Shown here: in pieces, positions 44,039 to 52,505 of the stretch | How the letters are laid out: the number at the start of each line of letters is the position of its first letter | Position numbering within the stretch: position 1 is the stretch's first letter | Source of the DNA: Filobacillus milosensis | GTDB taxonomy: Bacteria > Bacillota > Bacilli > Bacillales > Alkalibacillaceae | DNA: 64,000 nucleotides | Reading direction: 5' to 3' | Assembly (NCBI RefSeq): GCF_004402015.1 | Contig: NZ_SOPW01000014.1 | Span: 26,875-90,874, forward strand | Made by a program: the position numbers and the translations under genes | Notes under the pieces: model-generated | Seen by the model: the letters and a program-made list of their open reading frames with translations, nothing else | What the model was told of the DNA's origin: nothing | Databases searched by the model: none

Positions 44039-44698
44039 ATGGTTAAATCATCAGTTGATCCAATTATATTGAAGCAACAATTAATTCATGTTAAATCGGA
44101 ATTAAATAAATATAAGAAACAACTAAAAACTTATCAAGAAGCTTCCCCATTCATTGAGCTAGATTGTCTAAAACAAGAAGTAAAAGAATTAAATGAACAA
44201 AACTTTATTTTAAATAATCAAGTAACTATTTTAGAAGGAAAATTAGGTGAATATAAAAAACGTATTATTGTAAATAAGATAAAGAATCAACTTCATCAAA
44301 CTAATCTCAATCAAATTAAAGAAACACTAAAAAGTTTAGAAGCAGAGTATTACAAATTACAAGGAAAATACAAACAATTACTAAAAATTAAAAATAGTCA
44401 ATCAATAATTAAAGTAGAGAATCGAAATTTAGAAAATAAAAAGTTAGCCCCTACTCATTTTGAGTATAATTTACAAACAGATCCAAAAAATGAGCATAAT
44501 TATAACAAAAAGACAACTTCGATTGAGGAAGCTTTTCATCAATTATTAATAAAAAATATCTTAAACTGGTTAGATGTTATTATTCGAGAAAAGACACAAA
44601 TAGAATATTCATCTGTGAGAAATCAGCTAATATTAATACTTGAAGAGAAAATGTTAAAAGTTGAAAAAGAAATAAATGATTTAAAAGATCAAACCTGA
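44039..44698 (+). CDS. module A protein 3, long coiled coil
   Basis: 219 residues. Residues 10-120 form a near-continuous coiled coil (LKQQLIHVKSELNKYKKQLK, LKQEVKELNEQNFILNNQVT, KETLKSLEAEYYKLQGKYKQ). A linker follows, then a second helical part from about 160 (EEAFHQLLIKNILNWLDVII). No cysteine-rich, membrane or catalytic motif. No counterpart remains in module B. A terminator follows at 44700. Confidence 0.65.
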   Translation: MVKSSVDPIILKQQLIHVKSELNKYKKQLKTYQEASPFIELDCLKQEVKELNEQNFILNNQVTILEGKLGEYKKRIIVNKIKNQLHQTNLNQIKETLKSLEAEYYKLQGKYKQLLKIKNSQSIIKVENRNLENKKLAPTHFEYNLQTDPKNEHNYNKKTTSIEEAFHQLLIKNILNWLDVIIREKTQIEYSSVRNQLILILEEKMLKVEKEINDLKDQT

Positions 44699-44699
44699 A

Positions 44700-44728
44700 G
44701 TTCTTGAACTTTTCAAGAGCTTATTTTA
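44700..44728 (+). terminator. terminator of module A
   Basis: GTTCTTGAA (44700-44708) pairs with TTCAAGAGC (44712-44720), one T-G pair, then T-rich sequence. Confidence 0.7.
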
Positions 44729-44795
44729 TGTTTAGAGGTATAACTTACTTTTTAATGAGTTACATTAAATTAGAATGAATAGGAGGAATCATTAT

Positions 44796-45104
44796 ATGCC
44801 ACACAGAGAAATTCAACCAAATGATGTAAAGAATTTACTTGATAACAATGAAAATTTAAGCCTAATCGATGTAAGAGAAGAGGAAGAAGTAGCTGAAGGA
44901 AAAATTCCTGGAGCGAAACACATTCCTTTAGGAGAAATACATGAGCGTCTTGATGAGATTGATGAAAACACTGAACACATTATGGTTTGCCGTTCAGGTG
45001 GTCGAAGCGGAAAAGCAACAGATTACTTAATGACAAAGGGATATAAAGTGAAGAATATGCCTGGCGGAATGCTTGAATGGGAAGGTCCGATTGAGAAAAA
45101 ATAA
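44796..45104 (+). CDS. rhodanese-like protein
   Basis: 102 residues, one rhodanese domain: LIDVREEEEVAEGKIPGAKH, IPLGEI and the active loop HIMVCRSGGRSGKATDYL with the catalytic Cys. It carries sulfane sulfur as a Cys persulfide. AGGAGG lies 9 nt before the ATG at 44796. The next gene encodes a rhodanese/persulfide dioxygenase-type fusion 43 nt downstream, so both probably handle sulfane sulfur. Confidence 0.88.
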   Translation: MPHREIQPNDVKNLLDNNENLSLIDVREEEEVAEGKIPGAKHIPLGEIHERLDEIDENTEHIMVCRSGGRSGKATDYLMTKGYKVKNMPGGMLEWEGPIEKK

Positions 45105-45147
45105 ATACGGGTATAGGTATTATAAGTCTTAATTGGAGGTGCTAAGA

Positions 45148-46272
45148 TTGTCAGAAGTAAAAAATATTCCAGTAAAAGAATTAGCAAAGAAGATTTTTAA
45201 TGGAGAAGAAATATTTATTCTGGACGTAAGAGGAACAGATGCATTTGACGATTGGAAAGTAGAAGGTAAAAACGTTGATGTACGTAATCAACCTTTTTCA
45301 GAGTTTAAAGATGATTTAAACGCCTTAGAAGTTGACGTACCTAAAGATGAACCTTTTTATGTGATTTGTGCTAAAGGTAAAACTTCTTCAATGGCTGCTG
45401 AGAAACTTGCGGATGCAGGTTATGATAACGTATATTCGGTTGAAGGCGGTATGCAGGCTTTTAGTGAGCACTTAGAACCTATTGAAATTGGATCATTAGC
45501 AGGCGGAAAACTTTATCAATTTGTTCGAATTGGAAAAGGGTGCCTGTCTTACCTCATTGAATCCAATGGAGAAGGCGCGATTATTGATGCTAATCGAATG
45601 ATTAATCAGTACGATGAATTTTTAAACAATACAAATATCAATATTAAATATGTGATCGATACACATTTACATGCTGATCATATTTCAGGTGGAAAACCGA
45701 TGGCAGACGAGCATGATGCCGACTACTATTTACCACCAAAAGATGCTAGTGACGTAAAATTTGAGTACAAATCAATAGAAGATGGGGACGAAATCAAGGT
45801 CGGAGATACAACAATCAAAGCTTATTATTCCCCGGGACATACGATTGGAAGTACATCGTATATCGTCGATGATCAATATCTCATGACAGGAGATATTCTT
45901 TTCATTGATTCTATTGGACGTCCTGACTTAGCAGGTAAAGCTGAAGATTGGGTAGGAGATTTAAGAGAAACTTTATATTCGCGTTATAAGAAATTGTCGC
46001 AGGAATTATTAGTGCTGCCAGCGCATTATATGAGTATTGAAGAAATGAATGAAGATGGTAGTGTATCTGAAAAATTAGGACAGCTGTATAAAGAAAATCA
46101 TGGCTTAAATATTGAAGACGAAGATGAGTTTCGTCACGCAGTTGCAGATAACTTGCCGCCTCAGCCTAACTCTTATGAGGATATTCGAAAAACAAATATG
46201 GGACAACAAAATCCCGAAGATGAGAAGCAACGTGAAATGGAAACCGGGCCAAACCGTTGTGCCATTAGATAA
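45148..46272 (+). CDS. rhodanese-MBL fusion, persulfide dioxygenase-like (YrkH type)
   Basis: 374 residues from TTG 45148 (GGAGGTG 6 nt upstream). N-terminal rhodanese domain (1-110) with active Cys in [11 protein letters not shown]. From about 120 an MBL domain with [24 protein letters not shown] and [17 protein letters not shown], which is the ETHE1/persulfide dioxygenase signature binding a single Fe. Similar in order to B. subtilis YrkH; in CstB-like proteins such fusions oxidise persulfides to sulfite and thiosulfate. Ends with TGPNRCAIR. Confidence 0.87.
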   Translation: MSEVKNIPVKELAKKIFNGEEIFILDVRGTDAFDDWKVEGKNVDVRNQPFSEFKDDLNALEVDVPKDEPFYVICAKGKTSSMAAEKLADAGYDNVYSVEGGMQAFSEHLEPIEIGSLAGGKLYQFVRIGKGCLSYLIESNGEGAIIDANRMINQYDEFLNNTNINIKYVIDTHLHADHISGGKPMADEHDADYYLPPKDASDVKFEYKSIEDGDEIKVGDTTIKAYYSPGHTIGSTSYIVDDQYLMTGDILFIDSIGRPDLAGKAEDWVGDLRETLYSRYKKLSQELLVLPAHYMSIEEMNEDGSVSEKLGQLYKENHGLNIEDEDEFRHAVADNLPPQPNSYEDIRKTNMGQQNPEDEKQREMETGPNRCAIR

Positions 46273-46282
46273 TAATGAGAGG

Positions 46283-46315
46283 AAGCCAGCTAAAGATTTA
46301 GCTGGCTTTTTTTAA
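46283..46315 (+). terminator. intrinsic terminator
   Basis: AAGCCAGCTAAA with TTTAGCTGGCTT, followed by T7. Confidence 0.9.
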
Positions 46316-46320
46316 TGGAT

Positions 46321-46446
46321 AAATTTATTTGCTTTTTCCTAAAAATAATTTGCTTTTATCGAAAATTTATTTGTTTATTTCCAAAAAATATTTGCTTATT
46401 TTTAAATTTTATTTGCTTATTCCAAAAATTTATTTGCTTATTTCTA
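46321..46446. repeat. six tandem copies of a 21-bp AT-rich repeat
   Basis: Consensus about AAAATTTATTTGCTTATTTC plus C. The G of the TTTG core falls at 46331, 46352, 46373, 46394, 46415 and 46436, exactly 21 bp apart, and the array is 126 bp. Copies differ at a few positions. A-tracts recur every two helical turns, so the DNA should be bent. It lies between a terminator and the esterase gene. Confidence 0.85.
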
Positions 46447-46606
46447 TAATTTATATAAACGTCTGACTCATAGCTGTTCAAGGTAATTAATAAAAGCTAA
46501 ATCTTAGTAACTTTTCATTACGAATAGGTATTTTAGTACATATTTTAACTTCTAAATAATAATTGTCCTCAATATAATAAAACAAACTTAGAAAAGGATG
46601 GTGTCT

Positions 46607-47554
46607 ATGGCTAACTTAAATGAGCAATCTAAAATATTTTTAGAGCTATTTAAAGAAATGCCAGATTTTTCGACGATGGAGCCGGAAGAGGTCAGAGCGC
46701 TTTTTGAACAAATGCCTTTAGGAGACTATGTCCCTGAAGAAGTTTCGAATGTAGAGGACATAACGATCTCTGCTAGTGATGGTTATGAGATTCCAGTTCG
46801 AGTGTATTCACCTGAAGGACAAGGGCCATTTCCAGTCTTCATTTACTACCATGGTGGCGGATGGGTGTTAGGCGATTTAGATTTTGTTGATTCAACTTGT
46901 CGCATTTTAACCAACGAATTAAATAGAGTAATAATATCAGTTGACTACAGGTTAGCACCTGAACATAAATACCCTACACCAGCTGAGGATTGTTATGAAG
47001 CATTAGAATGGGTCTATGCAAATCCTATCGAAATTGATGGGGATGTATCTAACATGGTTATAGGGGGAGATAGTGCTGGTGGTAATTTAGCTGCGGCGGT
47101 TTCGATGATGGCAAAAGATCGTGAAGGTCCACCTATAGCAGCACAAGTTTTAGTCTATCCAGTAACTAATTTAAGTTACGATACATCATCTTATGATGAA
47201 TTCGCAGAAGGTTATGGTCTGGATCGAGACCTTATGAAATGGTTTGGCCAGCATTATGTTCGTGAGGAAGAAGATTTTTATAACCCATATGTCGCACCAT
47301 TAACTTGTGAGGACCTTAGTGGTTTGCCACCTTCAATTGTCATTGTAGCGGAGAATGATGTACTAAGAGATGAAGGGCTGGCTTTTGCAAGAAGGTTAAA
47401 AGAAGCAGGAGTTAAAATGGATGCGAAGCTGGAGTTAGGTGTCGTTCATGGCTACTTTACAAATGTGCTATTTTTTGAAGATCGAGTGAAACAAACGGTA
47501 AGGAAAATCAATTCATTTATTTCTGAAGTCACTGAAAAAGTCATCGAACAATAA
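46607..47554 (+). CDS. alpha/beta hydrolase, HSL/esterase family
   Basis: 315 residues. Hormone-sensitive lipase family signatures: oxyanion motif YYHGGGWVLGD, nucleophile GDSAGGNLAAAVS, Asp in VIVAENDVLRDEG and His in VVHGYFTN. Usual length for this family is 305-320. It should hydrolyse short acyl esters; the natural substrate is unknown. AAAAGGA lies 9 nt before the ATG at 46607, favouring it over the ATG three codons earlier. A strong terminator follows. Confidence 0.9.
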   Translation: MANLNEQSKIFLELFKEMPDFSTMEPEEVRALFEQMPLGDYVPEEVSNVEDITISASDGYEIPVRVYSPEGQGPFPVFIYYHGGGWVLGDLDFVDSTCRILTNELNRVIISVDYRLAPEHKYPTPAEDCYEALEWVYANPIEIDGDVSNMVIGGDSAGGNLAAAVSMMAKDREGPPIAAQVLVYPVTNLSYDTSSYDEFAEGYGLDRDLMKWFGQHYVREEEDFYNPYVAPLTCEDLSGLPPSIVIVAENDVLRDEGLAFARRLKEAGVKMDAKLELGVVHGYFTNVLFFEDRVKQTVRKINSFISEVTEKVIEQ

Positions 47555-47557
47555 TCT

Positions 47558-47590
47558 AAACCTGCAGGGGCTACTCTGCAGGTTTAATAT
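47558..47590 (+). terminator. intrinsic terminator
   Basis: AAACCTGCAG (47558-47567) with CTGCAGGTTT (47576-47585), followed by AATATTTT. Confidence 0.8.
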
Positions 47591-47635
47591 TTTGAGTATA
47601 AAACTACTGTTTTTCTTATAAATGTTAAGTGGTTG

Positions 47636-47644
47636 TGGTATAAT
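47636..47644 (+). promoter_or_regulatory. extended -10 promoter
   Basis: TGGTATAAT: TGn plus consensus TATAAT (47639-47644), 31 nt before the WYL-like gene. Confidence 0.5.
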
Positions 47645-47675
47645 GCGAACAAATGTTCTTTTTGGAGTTGATCAT

Positions 47676-47897
47676 ATGGATCAGTTGCTCATTCGAGCTA
47701 AAGAAAATAAACAGCGACTAGAAATGATATATGTGAATGAACAAGGCGAATATTCACAAAGAATCATTCGAGTCATGAAAATTTATGAACATTATATTTT
47801 AGGCTTCTGTTACACCAAAAGAGCTGTACGTCAATTTAAAAAAGATCAAATTTTATCGATATTACCATATAAGAAGGGAAACCAAGATGGTGCCTAG
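47676..47897 (+). CDS. short WYL-domain-like protein
   Basis: 73 residues: ENKQRLEMIYVNEQGEYSQR, then IIRVMKIYEHYILGFCYTKR and AVRQFKKDQILSI. The spacing of the I-x-Y, R-x-I, Y-x-x-x-Y/C and R-x-F positions matches a stand-alone WYL domain, a ligand- or nucleic-acid-sensing fold; no DNA-binding domain is attached. GGAG lies 8 nt before the ATG at 47676. Just upstream of the P1 peptidase gene. Confidence 0.65.
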   Translation: MDQLLIRAKENKQRLEMIYVNEQGEYSQRIIRVMKIYEHYILGFCYTKRAVRQFKKDQILSILPYKKGNQDGA

Positions 47898-47938
47898 AAG
47901 TACACACAAAAGAGCTAATAGTTTTTGGAGGTGTAACG

Positions 47939-48892
47939 TTGAGCTTTGATAATATTACTGACGTTCCAGGAATCAAAGTAGGGCACCATGAAAACTCAAA
48001 AGCTTTAACTGGTTGTACGGTTATATTAACGGAAGATGGGGCTACTGCGGGTGTAGATGTACGAGGTGCAGCACCAGGAACCAGGGAAACCGACCTTTTA
48101 GACCCAGTGAATATGGTCAATCAAATTCACGGCCTGTGTTTATCTGGAGGAAGTGCCTTTGGATTGGATGCCGCGAGTGGCGTGATGAAATTTTTAGAGG
48201 AACAAGGTGTTGGGCTGGATGTCGGAGTTGCCAAAGTACCGATTGTCCCATCAGCCATTCTGTTTGATCTAGCTGTCGGTGATGCTGACGTTCGTCCTGA
48301 TCAGCAAATGGGTTATAATGCCGCACAGAAAGCAGCTCGAGGAATATTTCAACAAGGAAATGTTGGGGCGGGGTGCGGTGCTACCGTTGGAAAAGTCATG
48401 GGCTTTGAACACTGTATGAAAAGTGGTCTTGGAAGTGCAGCGATTGAGCTTGATAATGGATTAATTGTTGGCGCACTTGTTGCTGTTAATGCGTTTGGAG
48501 ATGTACGTGATCCCAAAACAGGTGAGATTTTAGCAGGTGCCATTCATCCAGAGAGTGGTGAAATAATTGATAGTGAAGAATTTATTTTGAACCAAGCACA
48601 ATCGCATGGTCGTGTGGGACAGAATACAACAATTGGCGCGATTGCTGTTAATTCTTATTTATCAAAAGCTGAGGCTAAAAAAATATCGCAAATTACTCAA
48701 AATGCGATTGGACGTACCATCCATCCAGCGCATACGATGTATGATGGAGACACCATTTTTACCATTGCTACTGGTGGAGAGCATTACTCACTCGACCTAA
48801 TAGGTAGCTTAGCGACACAAGTGATGGAAAAAGCCATCATACGAGCTATTAAAGAAGCTGAACCTGTTCAAGGTTTAAAGGCATATGAATAA
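47939..48892 (+). CDS. P1 family (DmpA-type) peptidase/amidohydrolase
   Basis: 317 residues from TTG 47939 (GGAGGTG 5 nt upstream). DmpA/P1 motifs: ITDVPGIKVGHHENSKALTG, LSGGSAFGLDAASGVMKFLE, GNVGAGCGATVGK and NTTIGAIAVNS, the region of autocatalytic cleavage that frees the N-terminal nucleophile. Family members are aminopeptidases or beta-peptide hydrolases. No signal peptide, so cytosolic. The gene starts 41 nt after the WYL-like gene and is probably co-transcribed. Confidence 0.9.
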   Translation: MSFDNITDVPGIKVGHHENSKALTGCTVILTEDGATAGVDVRGAAPGTRETDLLDPVNMVNQIHGLCLSGGSAFGLDAASGVMKFLEEQGVGLDVGVAKVPIVPSAILFDLAVGDADVRPDQQMGYNAAQKAARGIFQQGNVGAGCGATVGKVMGFEHCMKSGLGSAAIELDNGLIVGALVAVNAFGDVRDPKTGEILAGAIHPESGEIIDSEEFILNQAQSHGRVGQNTTIGAIAVNSYLSKAEAKKISQITQNAIGRTIHPAHTMYDGDTIFTIATGGEHYSLDLIGSLATQVMEKAIIRAIKEAEPVQGLKAYE

Positions 48893-48960
48893 TTAAACTC
48901 ACTTGCATATTTTTCCCAAAAATGAGTCAAACTAACGATTGGGAAAATGGAGGTGAGAAT

Positions 48961-49206
48961 ATGGCGAGAATTGGTGTTGAAGATAATTTAACAGATGTTA
49001 AAGAAGCTTTGGAACAAAAAGGTCATGAATGTGTAACATTAACAGGGGATAATGCAGCTGAATGTGATTGTTGCTGCATTTCAGGTCAAGATCAAAATGT
49101 TATGGGTATGAGTGATGCAACTTCTGATGGGTCAGTCATTAATTGTGACGGAAAGACTGCCGAAGAAGTGGCACAAGAAGTTGATGAAAAATTACAAGGC
49201 AGGTAA
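48961..49206 (+). CDS. UPF0180 family protein (YkuS-like)
   Basis: 81 residues: ARIGVEDNLTDVKEALEQKG, then ECDCCCISGQDQNVMGMSDA and TSDGSVINCDGKTAEEVAQE. This matches the UPF0180/YkuS family, which is small, cytosolic and of unknown function; the Cys cluster CDCCC is notable. GGAGGTGAG precedes the ATG at 48961. It ends at a strong terminator shared with the convergent gene. Confidence 0.88.
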   Translation: MARIGVEDNLTDVKEALEQKGHECVTLTGDNAAECDCCCISGQDQNVMGMSDATSDGSVINCDGKTAEEVAQEVDEKLQGR

Positions 49207-49211
49207 ATGAA

Positions 49212-49252
49212 AAAAGACTCCTATCTGTTTAATGCAGAAAAGGAGTCTTCTT
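49212..49252. terminator. bidirectional terminator
   Basis: AAGACTCCT (49214-49222) pairs with AGGAGTCTT (49241-49249). A5 on the left gives a T-run for the minus-strand gene. Confidence 0.8.
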
Positions 49253-49255
49253 AAT

Positions 49256-50173
49256 TTATAAAGTTAAAAACGAAATCCCATCAGGGTGGATACCCACATC
49301 AATGCGATCTTCCTCTTTTAAAGTCTTTAGGTTAATGATAGAGATGTCATTCGTTTTATTATTCGCAACATAAGCTTCTGACCCTTCTGAATTTATGGCG
49401 ATACCACCTGCCCAACGGCCAACTGGAATTCGTTTGATTTCCCATGGTCTTGTGATGCCATTTATATGTTGTTCAGTCTGGATTACCGACACATCATGAG
49501 AGTGGCGATTAGCCGTTAAGGCGTAATTTCCATCCGGAGTAAATACTAATCGTACAGGACAGTCGCCAACACCTACTTTGTTAAGTACTTCATATGTTTT
49601 TAAATCAATGACCATCACATTGTTTTCTTCTTGATTGGCAACATAAAGAAGCTTGCCATTCGGATGAACTGCGACACCTTCAGGACCTTTTCCAACAGGG
49701 AAATGATTCACAACCTTTTCACTCTCTACATCAATCTCTGTAATATTATGACTCGCGATATTTGGTACATAGACAGTTTGACTATCTGGTGAGAATGAAA
49801 TCATATGAGAATATTTCTGATAGGTCGGAAAAACATTCTCGATTTCATCTGTCTCAGTATTGATTACAAAAATTTTACTAGAGAAGGTAGAAGCCAGGAA
49901 TAACTTTTTACCATCTTGCGTAATATCAACCCCATGCGGAAATTTGAAATCAGGGTGTTCGATCGTTTTTATTATCTCAAAACTACTATTATCCATAATA
50001 TCTAGTTTGTTACCTAATGAACAGGCAATATAAGTTTTTTTACCATCTTTCGTCACAACTACTTCATGTGGGTTGTGTGACGTAGCAATTGTTTTCATGA
50101 CTGATTTACTTTTCAAATCTACAACGGATAGTGTATCTTGATCTTTGTTTAACACGATTAAATAATCGTTCAT
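49256..50173 (-). CDS. YVTN-repeat beta-propeller protein
   Basis: 305 residues composed of about seven repeats of roughly 42 residues with motifs such as KTYIACSLGNKLDIMD, KLLYVANQEENNVMVIDLKT and EAYVANNKTNDISIINLKTL, each preceded by HPNG- or TPDG-like turns. It forms a YVTN/lactonase-like seven-bladed propeller. There is no signal peptide and no catalytic motif, so function is unknown. GGGAGGAG lies 7 nt before the ATG at 50173; a longer frame is not supported. Confidence 0.85.
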   Translation of the reverse strand: MNDYLIVLNKDQDTLSVVDLKSKSVMKTIATSHNPHEVVVTKDGKKTYIACSLGNKLDIMDNSSFEIIKTIEHPDFKFPHGVDITQDGKKLFLASTFSSKIFVINTETDEIENVFPTYQKYSHMISFSPDSQTVYVPNIASHNITEIDVESEKVVNHFPVGKGPEGVAVHPNGKLLYVANQEENNVMVIDLKTYEVLNKVGVGDCPVRLVFTPDGNYALTANRHSHDVSVIQTEQHINGITRPWEIKRIPVGRWAGGIAINSEGSEAYVANNKTNDISIINLKTLKEEDRIDVGIHPDGISFLTL

Positions 50174-50314
50174 ATCGAGTCTCCTCCCAAATGTATATGT
50201 CGAAATCATTTTAACATTGCGACAATTTTTCGAGAAACGATTAGACTCAAATAAATTAAAATTAATAGGGCATTATGATATTCTATGGGCATACTTGAAA
50301 AAGGAGTTACCAGA

Positions 50315-50998
50315 ATGGATATTAGAATTTTGCATGAAGATAATCATTTATTATTTGTTGAAAAACCAGTTAATGTACCGGTACAAGCTGATCAATCACA
50401 AGATAAAGATCTATTAACAGCGCTTAAAGATTACATAAAAGTAAGAGATGAGAAACCAGGTAATGTTTATTTAGGATTAGTTCACCGATTGGATCGTCCA
50501 GTTGGAGGTGTGATGGTTTTTGCAAAAACATCCAAAGCGGCATCTCGTTTATCAGATCAAATTAGACGTAATGTATTTGATAAGGAATATCTGACTGTAG
50601 TGAGGCGAAGACCTAATAAACATAAAGATCAATTAAAAGATTTTCTTATTAAAAATAAAGAGGAAAACAAGGTCTATACATCTTCTCATAAAAATAAAAA
50701 AGCTAAAAAGGCACTGTTGGATTATGAATTATTAGGGGAAAACAAGGGGCTTAGCTTACTTCATATTCTCTTACACACAGGCCGTCCTCATCAAATTCGC
50801 GTTCAGCTATCTTCACGTGGCTGGCCAATTTATGGTGACCAAAAATATGGGGAGAAGGTAAATAAACCAGGCCAACAAATCGCATTATGGTCACATTCAT
50901 TGACGATTGAACACCCAACCAAAAAGGAAGAAGTAAAAGTGGTATCGCAACCACCTATGGACTTCCCTTGGCATTTATGGTCGGATCTAATTAGTTAG
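50315..50998 (+). CDS. RluA-family pseudouridine synthase
   Basis: 227 residues with LVHRLDRPVGGVMVFAKTSK (catalytic Asp in HRLD) and LLHTGRPHQIRVQLSSRGWP, IYGDQKYG. It lacks an S4 domain, unlike the RluA-type protein at 6639, and is close to the short RluA/TruC-type enzymes that modify tRNA or rRNA. AAAGGAG lies 8 nt before the ATG at 50315. Its end overlaps the convergent gene by 4 nt. Confidence 0.9.
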   Translation: MDIRILHEDNHLLFVEKPVNVPVQADQSQDKDLLTALKDYIKVRDEKPGNVYLGLVHRLDRPVGGVMVFAKTSKAASRLSDQIRRNVFDKEYLTVVRRRPNKHKDQLKDFLIKNKEENKVYTSSHKNKKAKKALLDYELLGENKGLSLLHILLHTGRPHQIRVQLSSRGWPIYGDQKYGEKVNKPGQQIALWSHSLTIEHPTKKEEVKVVSQPPMDFPWHLWSDLIS

Positions 50999-51507
50999 AA
51001 TTTCTCTCTTATTGATTGCACGAATTCATTAATCAAAGGTCCATCTAATATCATGATGAGTAAAATAATAATTGAAGCGACTAAAACTAAAGATTCTGAA
51101 GTCCCACCAGTTCGATAGGTAATGAATGAACTTGGATTAAAAGGCTTTCTAATTATCGGGTAAAGCAAGGGCACACCTCTGTTTGAAAAAAAGTCTCCAA
51201 TAATATGTCCGATGTAGCCAATGGACAAACCGTATGTAAAAGCAGAAGGATAATTCAAACAAATAATGCTGATCAGTACCCAGCAAAATAACGAATGTGT
51301 AAACCCGCGATGGCCAAAGACCATCTGAATGATTCGGGCTAGTCCAAATGAACGTTTACCGATAAAGGAATCCCGTTTATCTAAATCGGGGAGGACACTA
51401 CCAATTGCTGTTCCGATAATATAACCGGCAGTAAATGGGATGGCGAAATATTTAGAGATGCCTGCAGCGATTGTTAAGGATGAAATGATGTGTGTTTTTG
51501 CTTCCAT
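50995..51507 (-). CDS. YdjM/DUF457-like membrane metal-dependent hydrolase
   Basis: 170 residues with four membrane helices. AGYIIGTAIGSVLPDLDKRD, FGHRGFTHSLFCW and GHIIGDFFSNRGVPLLYPI carry the conserved His and Asp residues of the LexA-regulated YdjM/YvsG family of putative membrane-bound metal hydrolases. Substrate unknown. Convergent with the pseudouridine synthase gene. Confidence 0.87.
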   Translation of the reverse strand: MEAKTHIISSLTIAAGISKYFAIPFTAGYIIGTAIGSVLPDLDKRDSFIGKRSFGLARIIQMVFGHRGFTHSLFCWVLISIICLNYPSAFTYGLSIGYIGHIIGDFFSNRGVPLLYPIIRKPFNPSSFITYRTGGTSESLVLVASIIILLIMILDGPLINEFVQSIREKF

Positions 51508-51593
51508 GTTGACTCCTGTTCTAGTTGAATTTTTATTAGGGCTGATGAATATTTTACCATAAATGTGAAAGGTTTAAATGTGGAGAAATAACT

Positions 51594-51627
51594 AAAAAAG
51601 CATGTTGGTGATAATCCAACATGCTTT
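51594..51627 (-). terminator. terminator of the sigma/anti-sigma operon
   Basis: AAAGCATGTTGG (51597-51608) pairs with CCAACATGCTTT (51616-51627); A-run on the left is a T-run on the minus strand. Confidence 0.88.
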
Positions 51628-51632
51628 ATATT

Positions 51633-52505
51633 CTATATTGTCCATTGATCGTGAACAATCGCTACTAATTTCCACTCACCTTCAGAGTTTTCTTGGAAAA
51701 CGAGGTTCAAGCTATTCCAGTCCATTCCGCCTTCTTCACTGGGTTCAATGTAATATTCAACCACTTTTGAATTAGGAAAAACCTCATTAATGTTATTTTT
51801 CATCGTCCCACGAGTTTTATTTTCATCGTAAAGAACTTCATCTGCATTTTTATAATCCCTGTCATAGATATACTCTTCAAAGTAATCAGCAGGGGTTAAT
51901 TCAATGGGTTTTCCACTTCCGTCTTGCGTACCCCAAGTATAAGTCTTAGAATCATTTAAGAAATTATCGACTTGTTCTAGATTAAAGACTTGTGCTTGTT
52001 CACTTATATTTACGTAAGGTGAAAATAGCAATCCTTTTTCTTCGTGCACCATCTTAGATAAATCTTCCGTGTTCTTCTGAGCGATGTGGTTAATCACCTC
52101 ATCAGCTTGTTGTTTAATTATTTCTTCATCTGAGAGCTCTGGCGTGTCTGCATTGTCACTTGAAGAGTCTTCATTAGTGTTAGTTGAATCTTCACTCGAT
52201 GCATCGAAACCACCATCATCAGCACTATTTTCTGCGGTGCTACTGCTTTCATTAAGTTCATTGGTGAAAACTTGATCGAACATATTTATCGATGCAAAAG
52301 CGATAACAATTACAGCAGCAACACTTGTTAAAGCAACTGCTACTTTATTCATCGTGTTCCTCCTTTGGTCTTTTATGTCCATCTGCCGAGCAGTGTTGAG
52401 AACGTTCTCGTAGATTTCATCAGCTTTTTTAGGGTTCATTTCATAATTAGGAAACTCATTCAACTCTTCTTCCAACGGACGATTATGATTTTGATCATCA
52501 CTCAT
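51633..52505 (-). CDS. membrane anti-sigma factor-like protein with external sensor domain
   Basis: 290 residues. A short cytosolic part (1-50) precedes one membrane helix (about 52-73, VAVALTSVAAVIVIAFASIN). An Asp/Ser/Thr-rich linker follows, then an extracytoplasmic domain (125-290) with GLLFSPYVNI, WGTQDGSGKPIELTPADYF and WKLVAIVHDQWTI. Position right after and overlapping an ECF sigma gene (8 nt) makes it the probable anti-sigma factor. The outer domain is repeated in the protein at 58879-59637. Confidence 0.8.
   Translation of the reverse strand: MSDDQNHNRPLEEELNEFPNYEMNPKKADEIYENVLNTARQMDIKDQRRNTMNKVAVALTSVAAVIVIAFASINMFDQVFTNELNESSSTAENSADDGGFDASSEDSTNTNEDSSSDNADTPELSDEEIIKQQADEVINHIAQKNTEDLSKMVHEEKGLLFSPYVNISEQAQVFNLEQVDNFLNDSKTYTWGTQDGSGKPIELTPADYFEEYIYDRDYKNADEVLYDENKTRGTMKNNINEVFPNSKVVEYYIEPSEEGGMDWNSLNLVFQENSEGEWKLVAIVHDQWTI

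Noticed and set aside
43117..44698. Module A as a toxin-antitoxin or phage defence system
   Set aside because: No nuclease, ATPase, helicase or toxin motif is visible in any of its proteins.
46321..46446. CRISPR array
   Set aside because: Contiguous 21-bp repeats with no spacers and no cas genes.
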